Origin: Paracoccus sp. N5
Lineage (GTDB): Bacteria > Pseudomonadota > Alphaproteobacteria > Rhodobacterales > Rhodobacteraceae
NCBI RefSeq assembly: GCF_000371965.1
Contig: NZ_AQUO01000003.1
Coordinates: 347,693-411,692, forward strand
Length of the DNA stretch: 64,000 nucleotides
Reading direction: 5' to 3'
This document shows positions 47,497 through 55,397 of this stretch, one piece after another (within the stretch, counting starts at the first letter, position 1; each line of letters opens with the position of its first letter). The notes under the pieces are model-generated. The model saw only the letters and a list, made by a program, of their open reading frames with translations. It searched no databases and was not told the DNA's origin. Made by a program: the position numbers and the translations under genes.

Positions 47497-50229
47497 TCAC
47501 GGCTGGTTCCCGCGCTCCGCCGGCGGCCCACGGAACGCCAACCGCATCTGCTTTTCTGTTTCGATCAGGGCGAAGAACACTACACCGATGCCGAAGATCA
47601 ACAGGCCGTCGGCGAGCGCAACCCCTTGGGTGCCAAAGATGGTCTGTAGCGGCGGCAGGTAGGTTATGGCGAACTGGGCAGCGGCGACGATGAGCACGCA
47701 TGCCCAGACGATCCGCGTGCCTTTGGCCACGGCCCAGGTGAGCGAGGTGCCATGGATGTTGCGGATGAAGAACAGATGGAAGATCTCCAGCACCACCAGC
47801 ATGTTCATCGCCATAGTCTGGGCGAGCGCCTGATCGCAACCCCGGTCGACCGCGTAGAAATACACCCCGAAGACGGCGGTCAGGAACAGGGTCGAGACGA
47901 GCACGATGTGCCAAACCAGCTCGCCGGTTACTAGCGGCTCGTTGCGTGGCCGCGGCGGACGGTGCATGGTGCCGGATTCCGAGGGTTCGAATGCCAGCGC
48001 GATCCCGAGCGTCACTGCGGTGATCAGGTTGACCCAGAGTATCTGCACCGCGGTGATCGGCAGGTTCATCCCGGCGAACAGCGCCACGACGATGGTCATC
48101 GCCTCGCCGGCGTTGGTGGGCAGGGTCCAGCTGATCACCTTCTTGATGTTGTCGTAGACGGTGCGGCCCTCGCGCACGGCGGCGGCAATCGAGGCGAAGT
48201 TGTCGTCTGCCAGCACGAACTCGGCCGCTTCCTTGGCTGCCTCCGAGCCCTTCAGGCCCATGGCGATGCCGGCATCGGCCCGTTTGAGCGCCGGGGCGTC
48301 GTTGACCCCGTCGCCGGTCATCGCCACCGTCAGCCCATGAGACTGGAGCGCGGTGACGAGGCGCAGCTTGTGGGCAGGCGAGGTGCGGGCGAAGATGTCG
48401 GTTTCCACCACCGCATCGGCAAGGGCGGTATCGTCCATCGCTTCGACATCCGCGCCGGTCAGGACCCGATTGTGGTTTTCGAGCCCGATCATCTCTGCAA
48501 TGGCGCGGGCGGTCGCAGCATGGTCGCCGGTGATCATCTTCACCCGGATACGGGCAGCGCGGCACTCGGCGACCGCCGCGATCGCTTCGGCGCGCGGCGG
48601 GTCGATCAGGCCGATCAGTCCGATGAGTGTCAGCGTGCCGTCGAGGTCTGTGGCGCTAAGTGCGGCATGCCCACCCGGCACCTTCCGCACCGCCACAGCG
48701 ATCACCCGCAGGCCTTCGGCGGCGAGGCTGTCGACCATCTCGTGCCAGTAGCCGGGATCGAGCGGCTCGGTGCCGCCGTCGGTGGCGCGCTGGTCGCGGC
48801 AGAGCCCCAGCACCGCCTCGGGCGCGCCCTTGACGTGGATCCGCGCGGCGCCGTCCTCGCCGTGGTGCAGCACCGCCATGTAGCGATGCGCCGCGTCGAA
48901 CGGGATCGCGTCGTCGCGGCGCCAGGTCTGGAACGGTTCCGCGCCTTCGCCGCTGATCTTGCCCGCGAGCGCCAGCAGCGCGCCTTCCATCGGGTCGCCC
49001 TCGACATGCCAGTCCTCGCCGCAGGCGTGCAGGACGGAATCATTGCACAGCGCTGCCGCGCGGGCGAATTCCATCAGCACCGCGTGGTCATCGGGATCGG
49101 CGACGGCCTCGCGCCAGCGCACCGCGCCCTCTGGCGCGTAACCGTTGCCGCTTACCGAATAGACGTGTTCGGCGGCGGCGAGCGAGGCCACCGTCATCTC
49201 GTTGCGGGTGAGCGTGCCAGTTTTGTCCGAGCAGATCACCGAGACCGAGCCGAGGGTCTCGATCGCCGGCAGGCGGCGGACGATGGCGTTGCGCCGAGCC
49301 ATCGCCTGCACACCGACCGCGAGGGTGATGGTGAGCACCGCCGGCAACCCCTCGGGGATGGCTGCGACAGAGAGCCCGACCACCGCCATGAACAGCTCGG
49401 AAAACGCCATGTGGCCGACGAAGACGCCGTAGCCGAGCAGGGCTGCAGCAACGATCAGGATGAAGACCGTCAGCCAGCGGGCGAAGTGGTCCATCTGGGC
49501 GAGGAGCGGGGTTGTTAATGTCTCGACATGCGCCAGCATGCCGCTGATCCTGCCGATCTGGGTGTGCGCCCCGGTGGCGGTTACCACGCCGCGTCCCGTC
49601 CCCGCCGCGACCAGCGTGCCGGAGAATAGCATCGGCGTCCGGTCGCCAAGGTCGGCGTCGTCTGCGACCGGCTGGATGCTTTTGTCGGAGGGGATGGATT
49701 CGCCGGTGAGGATCGCCTCCTCCGCCTTCAGCCCGCGCGCCTCGAATAGCCTGAGGTCCGCCGGCACACGGTCGCCGGGCTCGACGAGTACGACGTCGCC
49801 CGGCACGAGTTCGGCCGCGTCGATGCCTACGCGTTTCCCGTCGCGCAGCACGGTGGAGCGCGGCGCCAGCATTCCCCTTATCGCCGCCATCGCCTGTTCG
49901 GCCCGGCCCTCCTGGATGTAACCGATCACCGCGTTGACGATTACCACCGCCAAGATCACGCCGGTATCGATCCAGTGCTGGAGGGCCGCCGTGACCACGG
50001 CGGCAGCGAGCAGTACGTAGATTAGAACGTTATGGAAATGGGCGAGAAACTGAAGCACCGGGCTGTGTTTTTTCGGCTCAGGCAGGCGATTGGGGCCATG
50101 TTTCGACAGGCGGCGGGCAGCGGTTTCGGCACTGAGACCGACAGGCGTGGAATCGAGCGCGCTCAGCACGTCGCGGGCGGGCAGGGCATGATATCGGGGG
50201 GCGGTGTCTGGGGTGGGCATTCGCTCCAT
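47497..50229 (-). CDS. Cation-transporting P-type ATPase (P2-type, Ca/Mg-like)
   Basis: A 910-aa (or 907-aa from the second Met) membrane ATPase. Features in order: the N-terminal cation ATPase domain (GLSAETAARRLSKHGPNRLPE), actuator TGES, the PEGL motif of helix 4 (AAIPEGLPAVLTI), DKTGTLT phosphorylation site, KGAPE in the nucleotide domain, MTGDGVNDAPALK hinge, and four C-terminal helices. PEGLP rather than CPC in helix 4 separates it from the copper pump and places it with P2A/P2-type pumps. The exact ion is uncertain. It is divergent from a universal stress protein gene, a common pairing in stress cargo. Confidence 0.93.
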   Translation of the reverse strand: MERMPTPDTAPRYHALPARDVLSALDSTPVGLSAETAARRLSKHGPNRLPEPKKHSPVLQFLAHFHNVLIYVLLAAAVVTAALQHWIDTGVILAVVIVNAVIGYIQEGRAEQAMAAIRGMLAPRSTVLRDGKRVGIDAAELVPGDVVLVEPGDRVPADLRLFEARGLKAEEAILTGESIPSDKSIQPVADDADLGDRTPMLFSGTLVAAGTGRGVVTATGAHTQIGRISGMLAHVETLTTPLLAQMDHFARWLTVFILIVAAALLGYGVFVGHMAFSELFMAVVGLSVAAIPEGLPAVLTITLAVGVQAMARRNAIVRRLPAIETLGSVSVICSDKTGTLTRNEMTVASLAAAEHVYSVSGNGYAPEGAVRWREAVADPDDHAVLMEFARAAALCNDSVLHACGEDWHVEGDPMEGALLALAGKISGEGAEPFQTWRRDDAIPFDAAHRYMAVLHHGEDGAARIHVKGAPEAVLGLCRDQRATDGGTEPLDPGYWHEMVDSLAAEGLRVIAVAVRKVPGGHAALSATDLDGTLTLIGLIGLIDPPRAEAIAAVAECRAARIRVKMITGDHAATARAIAEMIGLENHNRVLTGADVEAMDDTALADAVVETDIFARTSPAHKLRLVTALQSHGLTVAMTGDGVNDAPALKRADAGIAMGLKGSEAAKEAAEFVLADDNFASIAAAVREGRTVYDNIKKVISWTLPTNAGEAMTIVVALFAGMNLPITAVQILWVNLITAVTLGIALAFEPSESGTMHRPPRPRNEPLVTGELVWHIVLVSTLFLTAVFGVYFYAVDRGCDQALAQTMAMNMLVVLEIFHLFFIRNIHGTSLTWAVAKGTRIVWACVLIVAAAQFAITYLPPLQTIFGTQGVALADGLLIFGIGVVFFALIETEKQMRLAFRGPPAERGNQP

Positions 50230-50793
50230 TCACTTTCCGGCGCCGGTGGCGCCATGGTTGCAGCCGAACAGACCGCCGCCCCAAGTGGCGAGCGCCCGTC
50301 CGGTGATACCCGGACGTGTAAAACGGGCACGATATCCGACACGGGATCGGGTGCGCCCCGACCGATTGCGCGCGCGTCGTCTGCCGGGAAGACGGCGGGG
50401 TCTTGATCGGTGATCGGCCTGTTCCGACACGGATCCGGCCAGTGTGCGGTCCCCGATCCTGCGGTGCATGAATGCTCCGGTTCCCTAGAGGCCGTCGCTG
50501 ACGTCGATCTCGGCCACGGCCTGATCCTGCGTCTTCACTTCGATTTAATACCGATTTTCCGGCGTTCAAGAGTTGAAGACCTGCTACTTCAGACATATGT
50601 GAAATCGTGAAAACGGGACACGTTTCGAGCGCGTTTCTGCGGCGAGGAGACCGCAGGGATGGGGGGTTGGAAGAGCCCGCGACCGCATCTGCGGCGAAGC
50701 GACGCAGATCCCGTGAGGTCCGCGCCCTGCCGGGCCATGGACAGACGTTTCCGCCACGCACCGTTCACCTTGTCGCCGGAAGGAGTACAGGCC
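50230..50793. other. Divergent promoter region of the cation ATPase and universal stress genes
   Basis: A 564-bp gap without a supported gene. AT-richer DNA at 50540-50610 contains an imperfect palindrome TTCAGACATATGTGAA (50588-50603) and TTCAAGAGTTGAA (50562-50574), candidates for a regulator site. I found no full FNR/CRP consensus. Confidence 0.45.
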
Positions 50794-51621
50794 ATGCACA
50801 TCGAATCCATACTGATCGCCTCTGATCTCTCGGCGCGATCGGATCGCGCCCTGCAACGTGGCTTTCTCCTTGCCAGCACGTTGCGCGCGCGCGTGCGCGT
50901 GCTGTCGATCATCGACGACAGCGTTCCGGATGACCTCGCGGCGGACTTGGTCGAGAAATGCCGCACCCATCTCGAGGCGTCGGCACGTAGCCTGGCCGGG
51001 GAGGTTCCCTACGAGATCTTGGTCGAGACAGGCGATCCGATCACCCGCCTGGTCGAATTCGTGAATGACGCCGATGTCGATCTCGTGGTCGTCGGCCGGC
51101 ACCGTGACAGGGGCCTTATGGACGGGCTCCGGCAGACAACGGTGGAGAGCGTGATCGCTCGTTCCCTCACCCCAGTGCTGCTCGTCACCGACCCGGTCCA
51201 TGGAAGCTACGGCCGCGTGCTGGCGCCGGTCGCATTCTCCTCCGCCTGCCGCCACGCGGTCAGGACAGCCCTTGGTATTGCACCCGAGGCGACGTTCCGC
51301 CTCTTCCACCTCTGGATGGCGCCGTTCGAAGGCCTGGCCGGAGGGCCGTCGTCGAACTTCGCACGTCAAGTGCAACGAGAAACTGCGGCGCATGCCGCGG
51401 CTTGGACCGATGGCTTTGCCGCGACGCTTCCCAAGGTCGCACTGGTGCATGACGGTCTGGGATCCGGATGCCATCAGGAGATCACGAGCTTTGCACCGGA
51501 CCTGATCGCGGTCGGCGCCAACACCCGAAGACTGTCCTTCACCGGTCTCGGCTCGTTCACGGCCGAGCTCCTGCGCACCCCGCCCACGGATCTGCTGATC
51601 GCGCGCGGATCCGAATACTGA
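50794..51621 (+). CDS. uspA: Tandem-domain universal stress protein
   Basis: A 275-aa protein. The start at 50794 has GGAAGGAG upstream; an in-frame ATG at 50659 would add an unrelated basic stretch. Domain 1 (about 1-140) begins MHIESILIASDLSARSDRAL and has VVVGRHRDRG and SLTPVLLV. Domain 2 (about 145-275) begins YGRVLAPVAFSSACRHAV and ends LIAVGANTRR and TPPTDLLIARG. The nucleotide loop G-2x-G-9x-G is degenerate in both halves, so ATP binding is uncertain. It probably aids survival under the same stress as the adjacent ion pump. Confidence 0.9.
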   Translation: MHIESILIASDLSARSDRALQRGFLLASTLRARVRVLSIIDDSVPDDLAADLVEKCRTHLEASARSLAGEVPYEILVETGDPITRLVEFVNDADVDLVVVGRHRDRGLMDGLRQTTVESVIARSLTPVLLVTDPVHGSYGRVLAPVAFSSACRHAVRTALGIAPEATFRLFHLWMAPFEGLAGGPSSNFARQVQRETAAHAAAWTDGFAATLPKVALVHDGLGSGCHQEITSFAPDLIAVGANTRRLSFTGLGSFTAELLRTPPTDLLIARGSEY

Positions 51622-51707
51622 GGCGAGGACAGGTTCGCCGAAAGGTGCCTCGCCGTCGTATCGGTGCTGAACCGGCTTGGTCTTGTCACTTTTTTGGGCC
51701 GGTTCAG
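51622..51707. terminator. Two inverted repeats after the universal stress gene
   Basis: GGCGAGG (51622-51628) / CCTCGCC (51648-51654), and CTGAACCGGC (51667-51676) / GCCGGTTCAG (51698-51707) with a T6 run in the loop. They are probable transcript ends; the second has long arms and may also be a remnant of a mobile element end. Confidence 0.45.
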
Positions 51708-51853
51708 TGGAAGCGGACATTGGCACTCCACGCAGCCTCCGACGCTGTAAGCTCCAAGCGGTCGTTCGTTGAGCGGGCATCAAGGTCGGCAACGGGCCGA
51801 GATCGCCCGAACCCGGTGGGTTTCCCCGCCGGGCCCGAGGGCAGACCCCGTTC

Positions 51854-52258
51854 TCAGAACGGGATCTCGTCGTCGCGGTCGACCAGCTCGGGGTTTTCGT
51901 TCTCGGTCGATTTCGGGCGGCTCAGGAAATCCACCTTCTCGGCGATGATCTCGCAGCCGTAGCGGTCGGTGCCAGTTGCGTCGGTCCATTTGGTGTAGTG
52001 GATGCGGCCGTGAACGAGGACCTTCATGCCCTTTTCGCAATGCTCCGCGACCGTCTTGCCGAGACCGTTGAAGCAGGTGATGCGGTGCCATTCGGTGTCC
52101 ATGACCCGGTAGCCGTTCTCGTCGCGCAGGACGCGACCTTCCGAGAGGCGGGGGCGGGAGGTGGCGAGGCTGAAGTTGGTGATCTTGGTGCCGCCCTGCG
52201 TGGTGCGGACTTCGGGGGTCTGACCGATATTGCCGGCGAGGATGACGATGTTCTGCAT
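51854..52258 (-). CDS. ssb: Single-stranded DNA-binding protein
   Basis: A 134-aa OB-fold protein. Start at 52258 with AGGAGC upstream. It shows MQNIVILAGNIGQTPEVRTTQGGTKI, FSLATSR, TEWHRITCFNGLGKTVAEHCEKGMKVLVHGRI and the acidic tip DDEIPF that recruits repair and replication proteins. It lacks most of the Gly/Pro-rich linker of chromosomal SSB. Plasmid ssb genes support establishment of incoming single strands during conjugation. Its leader shares a hairpin motif with the 54-aa gene. Confidence 0.95.
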   Translation of the reverse strand: MQNIVILAGNIGQTPEVRTTQGGTKITNFSLATSRPRLSEGRVLRDENGYRVMDTEWHRITCFNGLGKTVAEHCEKGMKVLVHGRIHYTKWTDATGTDRYGCEIIAEKVDFLSRPKSTENENPELVDRDDEIPF

Positions 52259-52265
52259 GGTAAGC

Positions 52266-52310
52266 TCCTGTGTGTCCTGTCTTCGGGACCGTCCCTTCGA
52301 CAAGACCCGG
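52266..52310 (-). promoter_or_regulatory. Leader hairpin of type B, upstream of ssb
   Basis: In gene orientation: GTCTTGTCG, then GGGAC-G-GTCCC, then GAAGACAGGA just before the ribosome site. GTCTT and AAGAC pair, and GGGAC and GTCCC pair. The same plan occurs upstream of the 54-aa gene. Confidence 0.5.
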
Positions 52311-52682
52311 AAGAAGCCCGTCGGGTGACGCGTGCACGGTGGACGGAACGGCCGCCGGAAACCCCCAGAAGACCGGGGTGGAGCGGGCAGCCCCAAAGGG
52401 GCAACACGGCCCGGACTGACGCGGGGTTGCGCGCGAGAGCCCGAACGGGATTAGGGGATTGTCAGTCGATGGGATGGCCAAGGAGACAGAGATGCGCGGG
52501 GAGCCCATGCCGGACCCTGTCACCCTGCTCATCGGGACAGCCTGACCCCCAGTTCAACACCTCACTGGCGACAAAGCTGCGATCACAAGCCTTTGCCACC
52601 CCTGCACTTGCCTTCCGGGAGTTGCGGCACCCTGCCGCGACGGGCTATCGATACCGGGACATTCAGGACATGGACCGCACCA
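52311..52682. other. Gap between the ssb leader and the H-NS-like gene
   Basis: About 370 bp without a supported gene, GC-rich in its left half. It must contain the promoter of the H-NS-like gene. Small repeats such as GCAGCCCC / GGGGCAAC near 52387-52405 are seen. Nothing else can be called. Confidence 0.4.
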
Positions 52683-53000
52683 ATGGCTGATTACGATCTC
52701 GAAGCACTGTCGCTTACCGAGCTGAAGAAAATGCAGAAGGACGTCGCCAAGGCGATTTCCACATTTGAGGATCGGCAGAAGGCGGAAGCCCGCGCCAAGG
52801 TGGAAGCTCTCGCCCGGGATCTGGGCTACTCCCTCACCGAACTTGTCGGCACCGAGACGAAATCCTCCCGAGTGCCAGTCGCGGCAAAATACCGGCACCC
52901 TGAGAACCCGGCGCTCACCTGGTCGGGCCGGGGGCGCAAACCGCAGTGGTTCGTGGACGCTCTGGCTGCTGGGAATTCAAAGGATGATCTAGCCGTATGA
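52683..53000 (+). CDS. H-NS family nucleoid protein (HvrA/MucR-independent type)
   Basis: A 105-aa protein. The N-terminal half is a coiled-coil oligomerisation region (LEALSLTELKKMQKDVAKAISTFEDRQKAEARAKVEALARDL). The C-terminal half has the DNA-binding motif of H-NS proteins, KYRHPENPALTWSGRGRKPQWFVDAL, with the RGRKP hook that inserts in the minor groove. Start at ATG 52683 is chosen because the H-NS homology begins there. Plasmid H-NS copies damp expression of the new plasmid's AT-rich genes in the host. It is one of the few plus-strand backbone genes. Confidence 0.92.
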   Translation: MADYDLEALSLTELKKMQKDVAKAISTFEDRQKAEARAKVEALARDLGYSLTELVGTETKSSRVPVAAKYRHPENPALTWSGRGRKPQWFVDALAAGNSKDDLAV

Positions 53001-53017
53001 GGTTGCCGGCGACTGGA

Positions 53018-54076
53018 TCATCCAGGTTTTGATGGCACGACTGTAGGAAGTTCAAACTCGAATTCCTCGAGTTTCGGCCCCATCACCCGTGTCGGCAAAT
53101 TCGGGTCAGGTGCTTGGCCCCGGTGATGCCCTTTGACCAGAACGACTTTGCCGCTTCGGTAGTGCCGCTCATGCTCGGACACCCAATGACGAACGGGGCC
53201 GTTCCGCGCCTCGAGTGTTTGCCTCTCGAATTCGAGGCGAGCGGTTCTTTCCGCCATGTGCGCAGCGGCCTGCGGGCCGATACGGATGGTCAGATGTGAT
53301 TTCTGGGCGCTAAGGATCCACGACTTGCCGAACTTCCGGGCAGTCTTGGTGTCCTTGACGGTGAAGGTTTCGGTTTCCGTTGGGATGATCCCGCCAAGAT
53401 CCGGTGAGACCAGCATTGCAAACAGAGCGTAGGGAATGAACAGGTCATACCCGGTTTCAACCTGGTGCACCGTGCGGCGGCCGTGGATCATCTCCATCGT
53501 ATCGCCGCTCCGCACGCGGAAATCGACCACGGATCGGCTCAGATCGACCTCGACGTCGTCATGGTTCAGCTGTCCTGTCGGTGTCCGCCTGACAAGCAGT
53601 GCGCAGATCGGATCGACGACACGCGAGTTCTCGTGGCGGTGGAACATCGTAATGCGCAGATGGCTCTCGTTGCGGTCGTCCAGAAGGTAGCCGCGCAGGC
53701 CCGTGCCCAAAGGCTTTTCATCGTGCCTGGTCACAGGTGAAGCGCGCTCAAATCGTGCAACGCCCAGTTCGCGATCGTCGAACTCGACCCAAACGACGGG
53801 AGCAGGAAGCTTCACTTCACCGAGGATTGCCATGGCAGGCACCCCAGCTTCCTCAGCCCGTTTCGAGACGGCATCGTGAAGCGTGTCAGTGTAGGCGGCT
53901 GCCAGGTGATCGAGCAGGAATACCTTGGCCTGCTGTAGCGCATTGAGCGCGTAAACTCGGAACTGCCGCAGGTCGTCGGACGGTGTGAAGTGCCAGATCA
54001 AATCGTCTTTGGGAGCCGACTTACCCGCGAGCGACGAACCATATAACGAAATCAATGATTTATAGAGCATTTCCAT
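53018..54076 (-). CDS. Hypothetical protein of about 350 aa, unknown family
   Basis: The frame is open from 54409, but the part before ATG 54076 has low-complexity, antisense-like composition, so the start is set at MEMLYKSLISLYGSSL (G-rich ribosome site upstream). The protein is soluble-looking, with an alternating alpha/beta pattern (VVWVEFDDRELGVARFERAS, YLLDDRNESHLRITMFHRHENSRVVDPICALLVRR, SRSVVDFRVRSGDTMEMIHGRRTVHQVETGYDLFIPYALFAML) and a charged C-terminus. I recognise no catalytic motif. It is convergent with the H-NS-like gene. Possibly a plasmid-specific regulator or enzyme. Confidence 0.65.
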   Translation of the reverse strand: MEMLYKSLISLYGSSLAGKSAPKDDLIWHFTPSDDLRQFRVYALNALQQAKVFLLDHLAAAYTDTLHDAVSKRAEEAGVPAMAILGEVKLPAPVVWVEFDDRELGVARFERASPVTRHDEKPLGTGLRGYLLDDRNESHLRITMFHRHENSRVVDPICALLVRRTPTGQLNHDDVEVDLSRSVVDFRVRSGDTMEMIHGRRTVHQVETGYDLFIPYALFAMLVSPDLGGIIPTETETFTVKDTKTARKFGKSWILSAQKSHLTIRIGPQAAAHMAERTARLEFERQTLEARNGPVRHWVSEHERHYRSGKVVLVKGHHRGQAPDPNLPTRVMGPKLEEFEFELPTVVPSKPG

Positions 54077-54257
54077 CGGCCCCCGAACCGTCTTGATCAG
54101 CTTCCGATGAACACCTTCGATGATCAAGCGACTTTCATGGAGGCCGCGCCGACCACTTGTCGGCTCCTCCGATCGGTCGACCGGAACGGTTTTCCGGCGA
54201 ATGGCCCAGATCGGGGCCACGGCCCCGATGCCGAGCCCTGTGGGAAAACCGTGGGCC

Positions 54258-54422
54258 TTACGCCCACGGATCGACCTCAGCGACCACTTGAACCTCGTCG
54301 CCGTCGATTTCATCGGCGGGGACGGCGCCGAAGGTTCCATCCCCGGCCTGGAAGACGACGATCGAGACCATGAGCGTGGCGGCGAGGGAAGCGGCGAAGG
54401 CGTGAGCATCTTTGCGGGACAT
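54258..54422 (-). CDS. 54-aa single-span membrane peptide
   Basis: AGGAGC 8 bases upstream of ATG 54422. The product MSRKDAHAFAASLAATLMVS, with a hydrophobic helix to about residue 25, continues with an acidic tail (DEIDGDEVQVVAEVDP). The topology suggests a membrane-anchored acidic peptide. It shares its leader hairpin with ssb, the best sign that it is a real gene. Confidence 0.6.
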   Translation of the reverse strand: MSRKDAHAFAASLAATLMVSIVVFQAGDGTFGAVPADEIDGDEVQVVAEVDPWA

Positions 54423-54431
54423 CTGTTTGGC

Positions 54432-54472
54432 TCCTGTCTTGGAGGCGGGGGACCATCCCCCGCGCGACAGGA
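54432..54472 (-). promoter_or_regulatory. Leader hairpin of type B, upstream of the 54-aa gene
   Basis: Outer arms TCCTGTC (54432-54438) and GACAGGA (54466-54472), inner arms CGGGGGA (54446-54452) and TCCCCCG (54456-54462) with a 3-nt loop. In gene orientation it reads GTCCTGTCG - GC hairpin - AAGACAGGA, as in the ssb leader. Confidence 0.55.
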
Positions 54473-54825
54473 CCCCGCAGGCCCGAAGACTGGCTGACAT
54501 CACCGGGTGCGTTCGGCCCCCCACTTCAAACGGGGCCGAATCCGCCCGGCGGCACGGGCTTGCCCGTAGTCCGACCCCTCGCGGGTTGATCTCGAAGACG
54601 GGATTCGGGGCAAGGAAGGGAATGGCGAGCGGGGGATGGTGCCCCAACGTCAGGAGCCGGTTGTCCCGCTGATGCTTTGAACACCGCCCGCCTCCCGGGC
54701 AGGCTCTTGGTTGAAGACCTACGTCTTTGGGGATGGATCCTCTGGTGCCCCGCGGCATCGCGGGACGAGGTTCTTGGTCGGTGAGAGGCCCGCCCTTCGG
54801 CAGGCCCCACACACATTGTCAGGGC
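54473..54825. other. Gap between the 54-aa gene leader and the 157-aa gene
   Basis: About 350 bp, GC-rich, with no supported gene on either strand. Several short GC hairpins are visible; nothing specific can be assigned. Confidence 0.4.
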
Positions 54826-55299
54826 TCAGGCGGCCAGATCCGCGCCCCCTGCCCTTTCGCCGTCTTCAGCACCGACGATCTCAAGCCGCGCATTGCGATA
54901 GCCCTCCCGCGCAATCCATAGCTCGGCTGCGGTGACCGACTCCGCCAGATGCAGCAGCTCGGTGTTGCCACCGAAGTCCAGAAGCACGCGCACCTGCCCT
55001 GGCTTGGGTTCCTCGGCCACCTCGAAGACCAGACGGCTGTCGGCCGAATGACTGCGCATGATGGTGACCAGGATCACCCCGTCCGAGGAGAAGTTGCCCT
55101 CGTGCAGTGTGAAGGAGGCTGGAGCCGTCCAGGTCGGATAGACCCGCGGCGATTCCTTCTTCACGAGGCGGCCGACGCCGTTCGAACGCTCCCACGCCGC
55201 GAGCTTCTTGGTGAAGCGTGCCGGCGGCTTGGGACTGCCATCGGTGTAGCGGATCAGTGCCCCCAGAGGGGCTGTATCGATGATGGTTGTTGCAGACAT
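54826..55299 (-). CDS. Hypothetical plasmid protein (157 aa)
   Basis: Starts MSATTIIDTAPLGALIRYTDG at 55299. The product is small and soluble with a possible two-part fold: a basic N-terminal half (PKPPARFTKKLAAWERSNGVGRLVKKESPRV) and a beta-rich half (TLHEGNFSSDGVILVTIMRSHSADSRLVFEV ... VRVLLDFGGNTELLHLA). No family recognised. A palindromic operator-like repeat precedes it, so it is probably separately regulated. Confidence 0.75.
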   Translation of the reverse strand: MSATTIIDTAPLGALIRYTDGSPKPPARFTKKLAAWERSNGVGRLVKKESPRVYPTWTAPASFTLHEGNFSSDGVILVTIMRSHSADSRLVFEVAEEPKPGQVRVLLDFGGNTELLHLAESVTAAELWIAREGYRNARLEIVGAEDGERAGGADLAA

Positions 55300-55312
55300 G
55301 ATTCCTCATCCC

Positions 55313-55332
55313 GAATGCGAGCATTCGCATTC
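55313..55332. promoter_or_regulatory. Palindromic operator upstream of the 157-aa gene
   Basis: GAATGCGA (55313-55320) and TCGCATTC (55325-55332) are perfect 8-bp arms around GCAT, 13 bases before the start codon. An AT-rich stretch (55333-55363) behind it can hold the promoter. Confidence 0.55.
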
Positions 55333-55397
55333 ATCATATTGATATTGCTTTGTTTTGTGTGAATGAGGCGGGTTTCCCCGCCCCCGGATGGCTCAGG

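Noticed and set aside
50584..51792. A 402-aa minus-strand frame opposite the universal stress gene, starting near a plausible Met (MSASTEPAQKSDKTKP)
   Set aside because: Almost all of it is antisense to a strong two-domain universal stress protein; the first 30 residues alone do not support a transposase or other gene.
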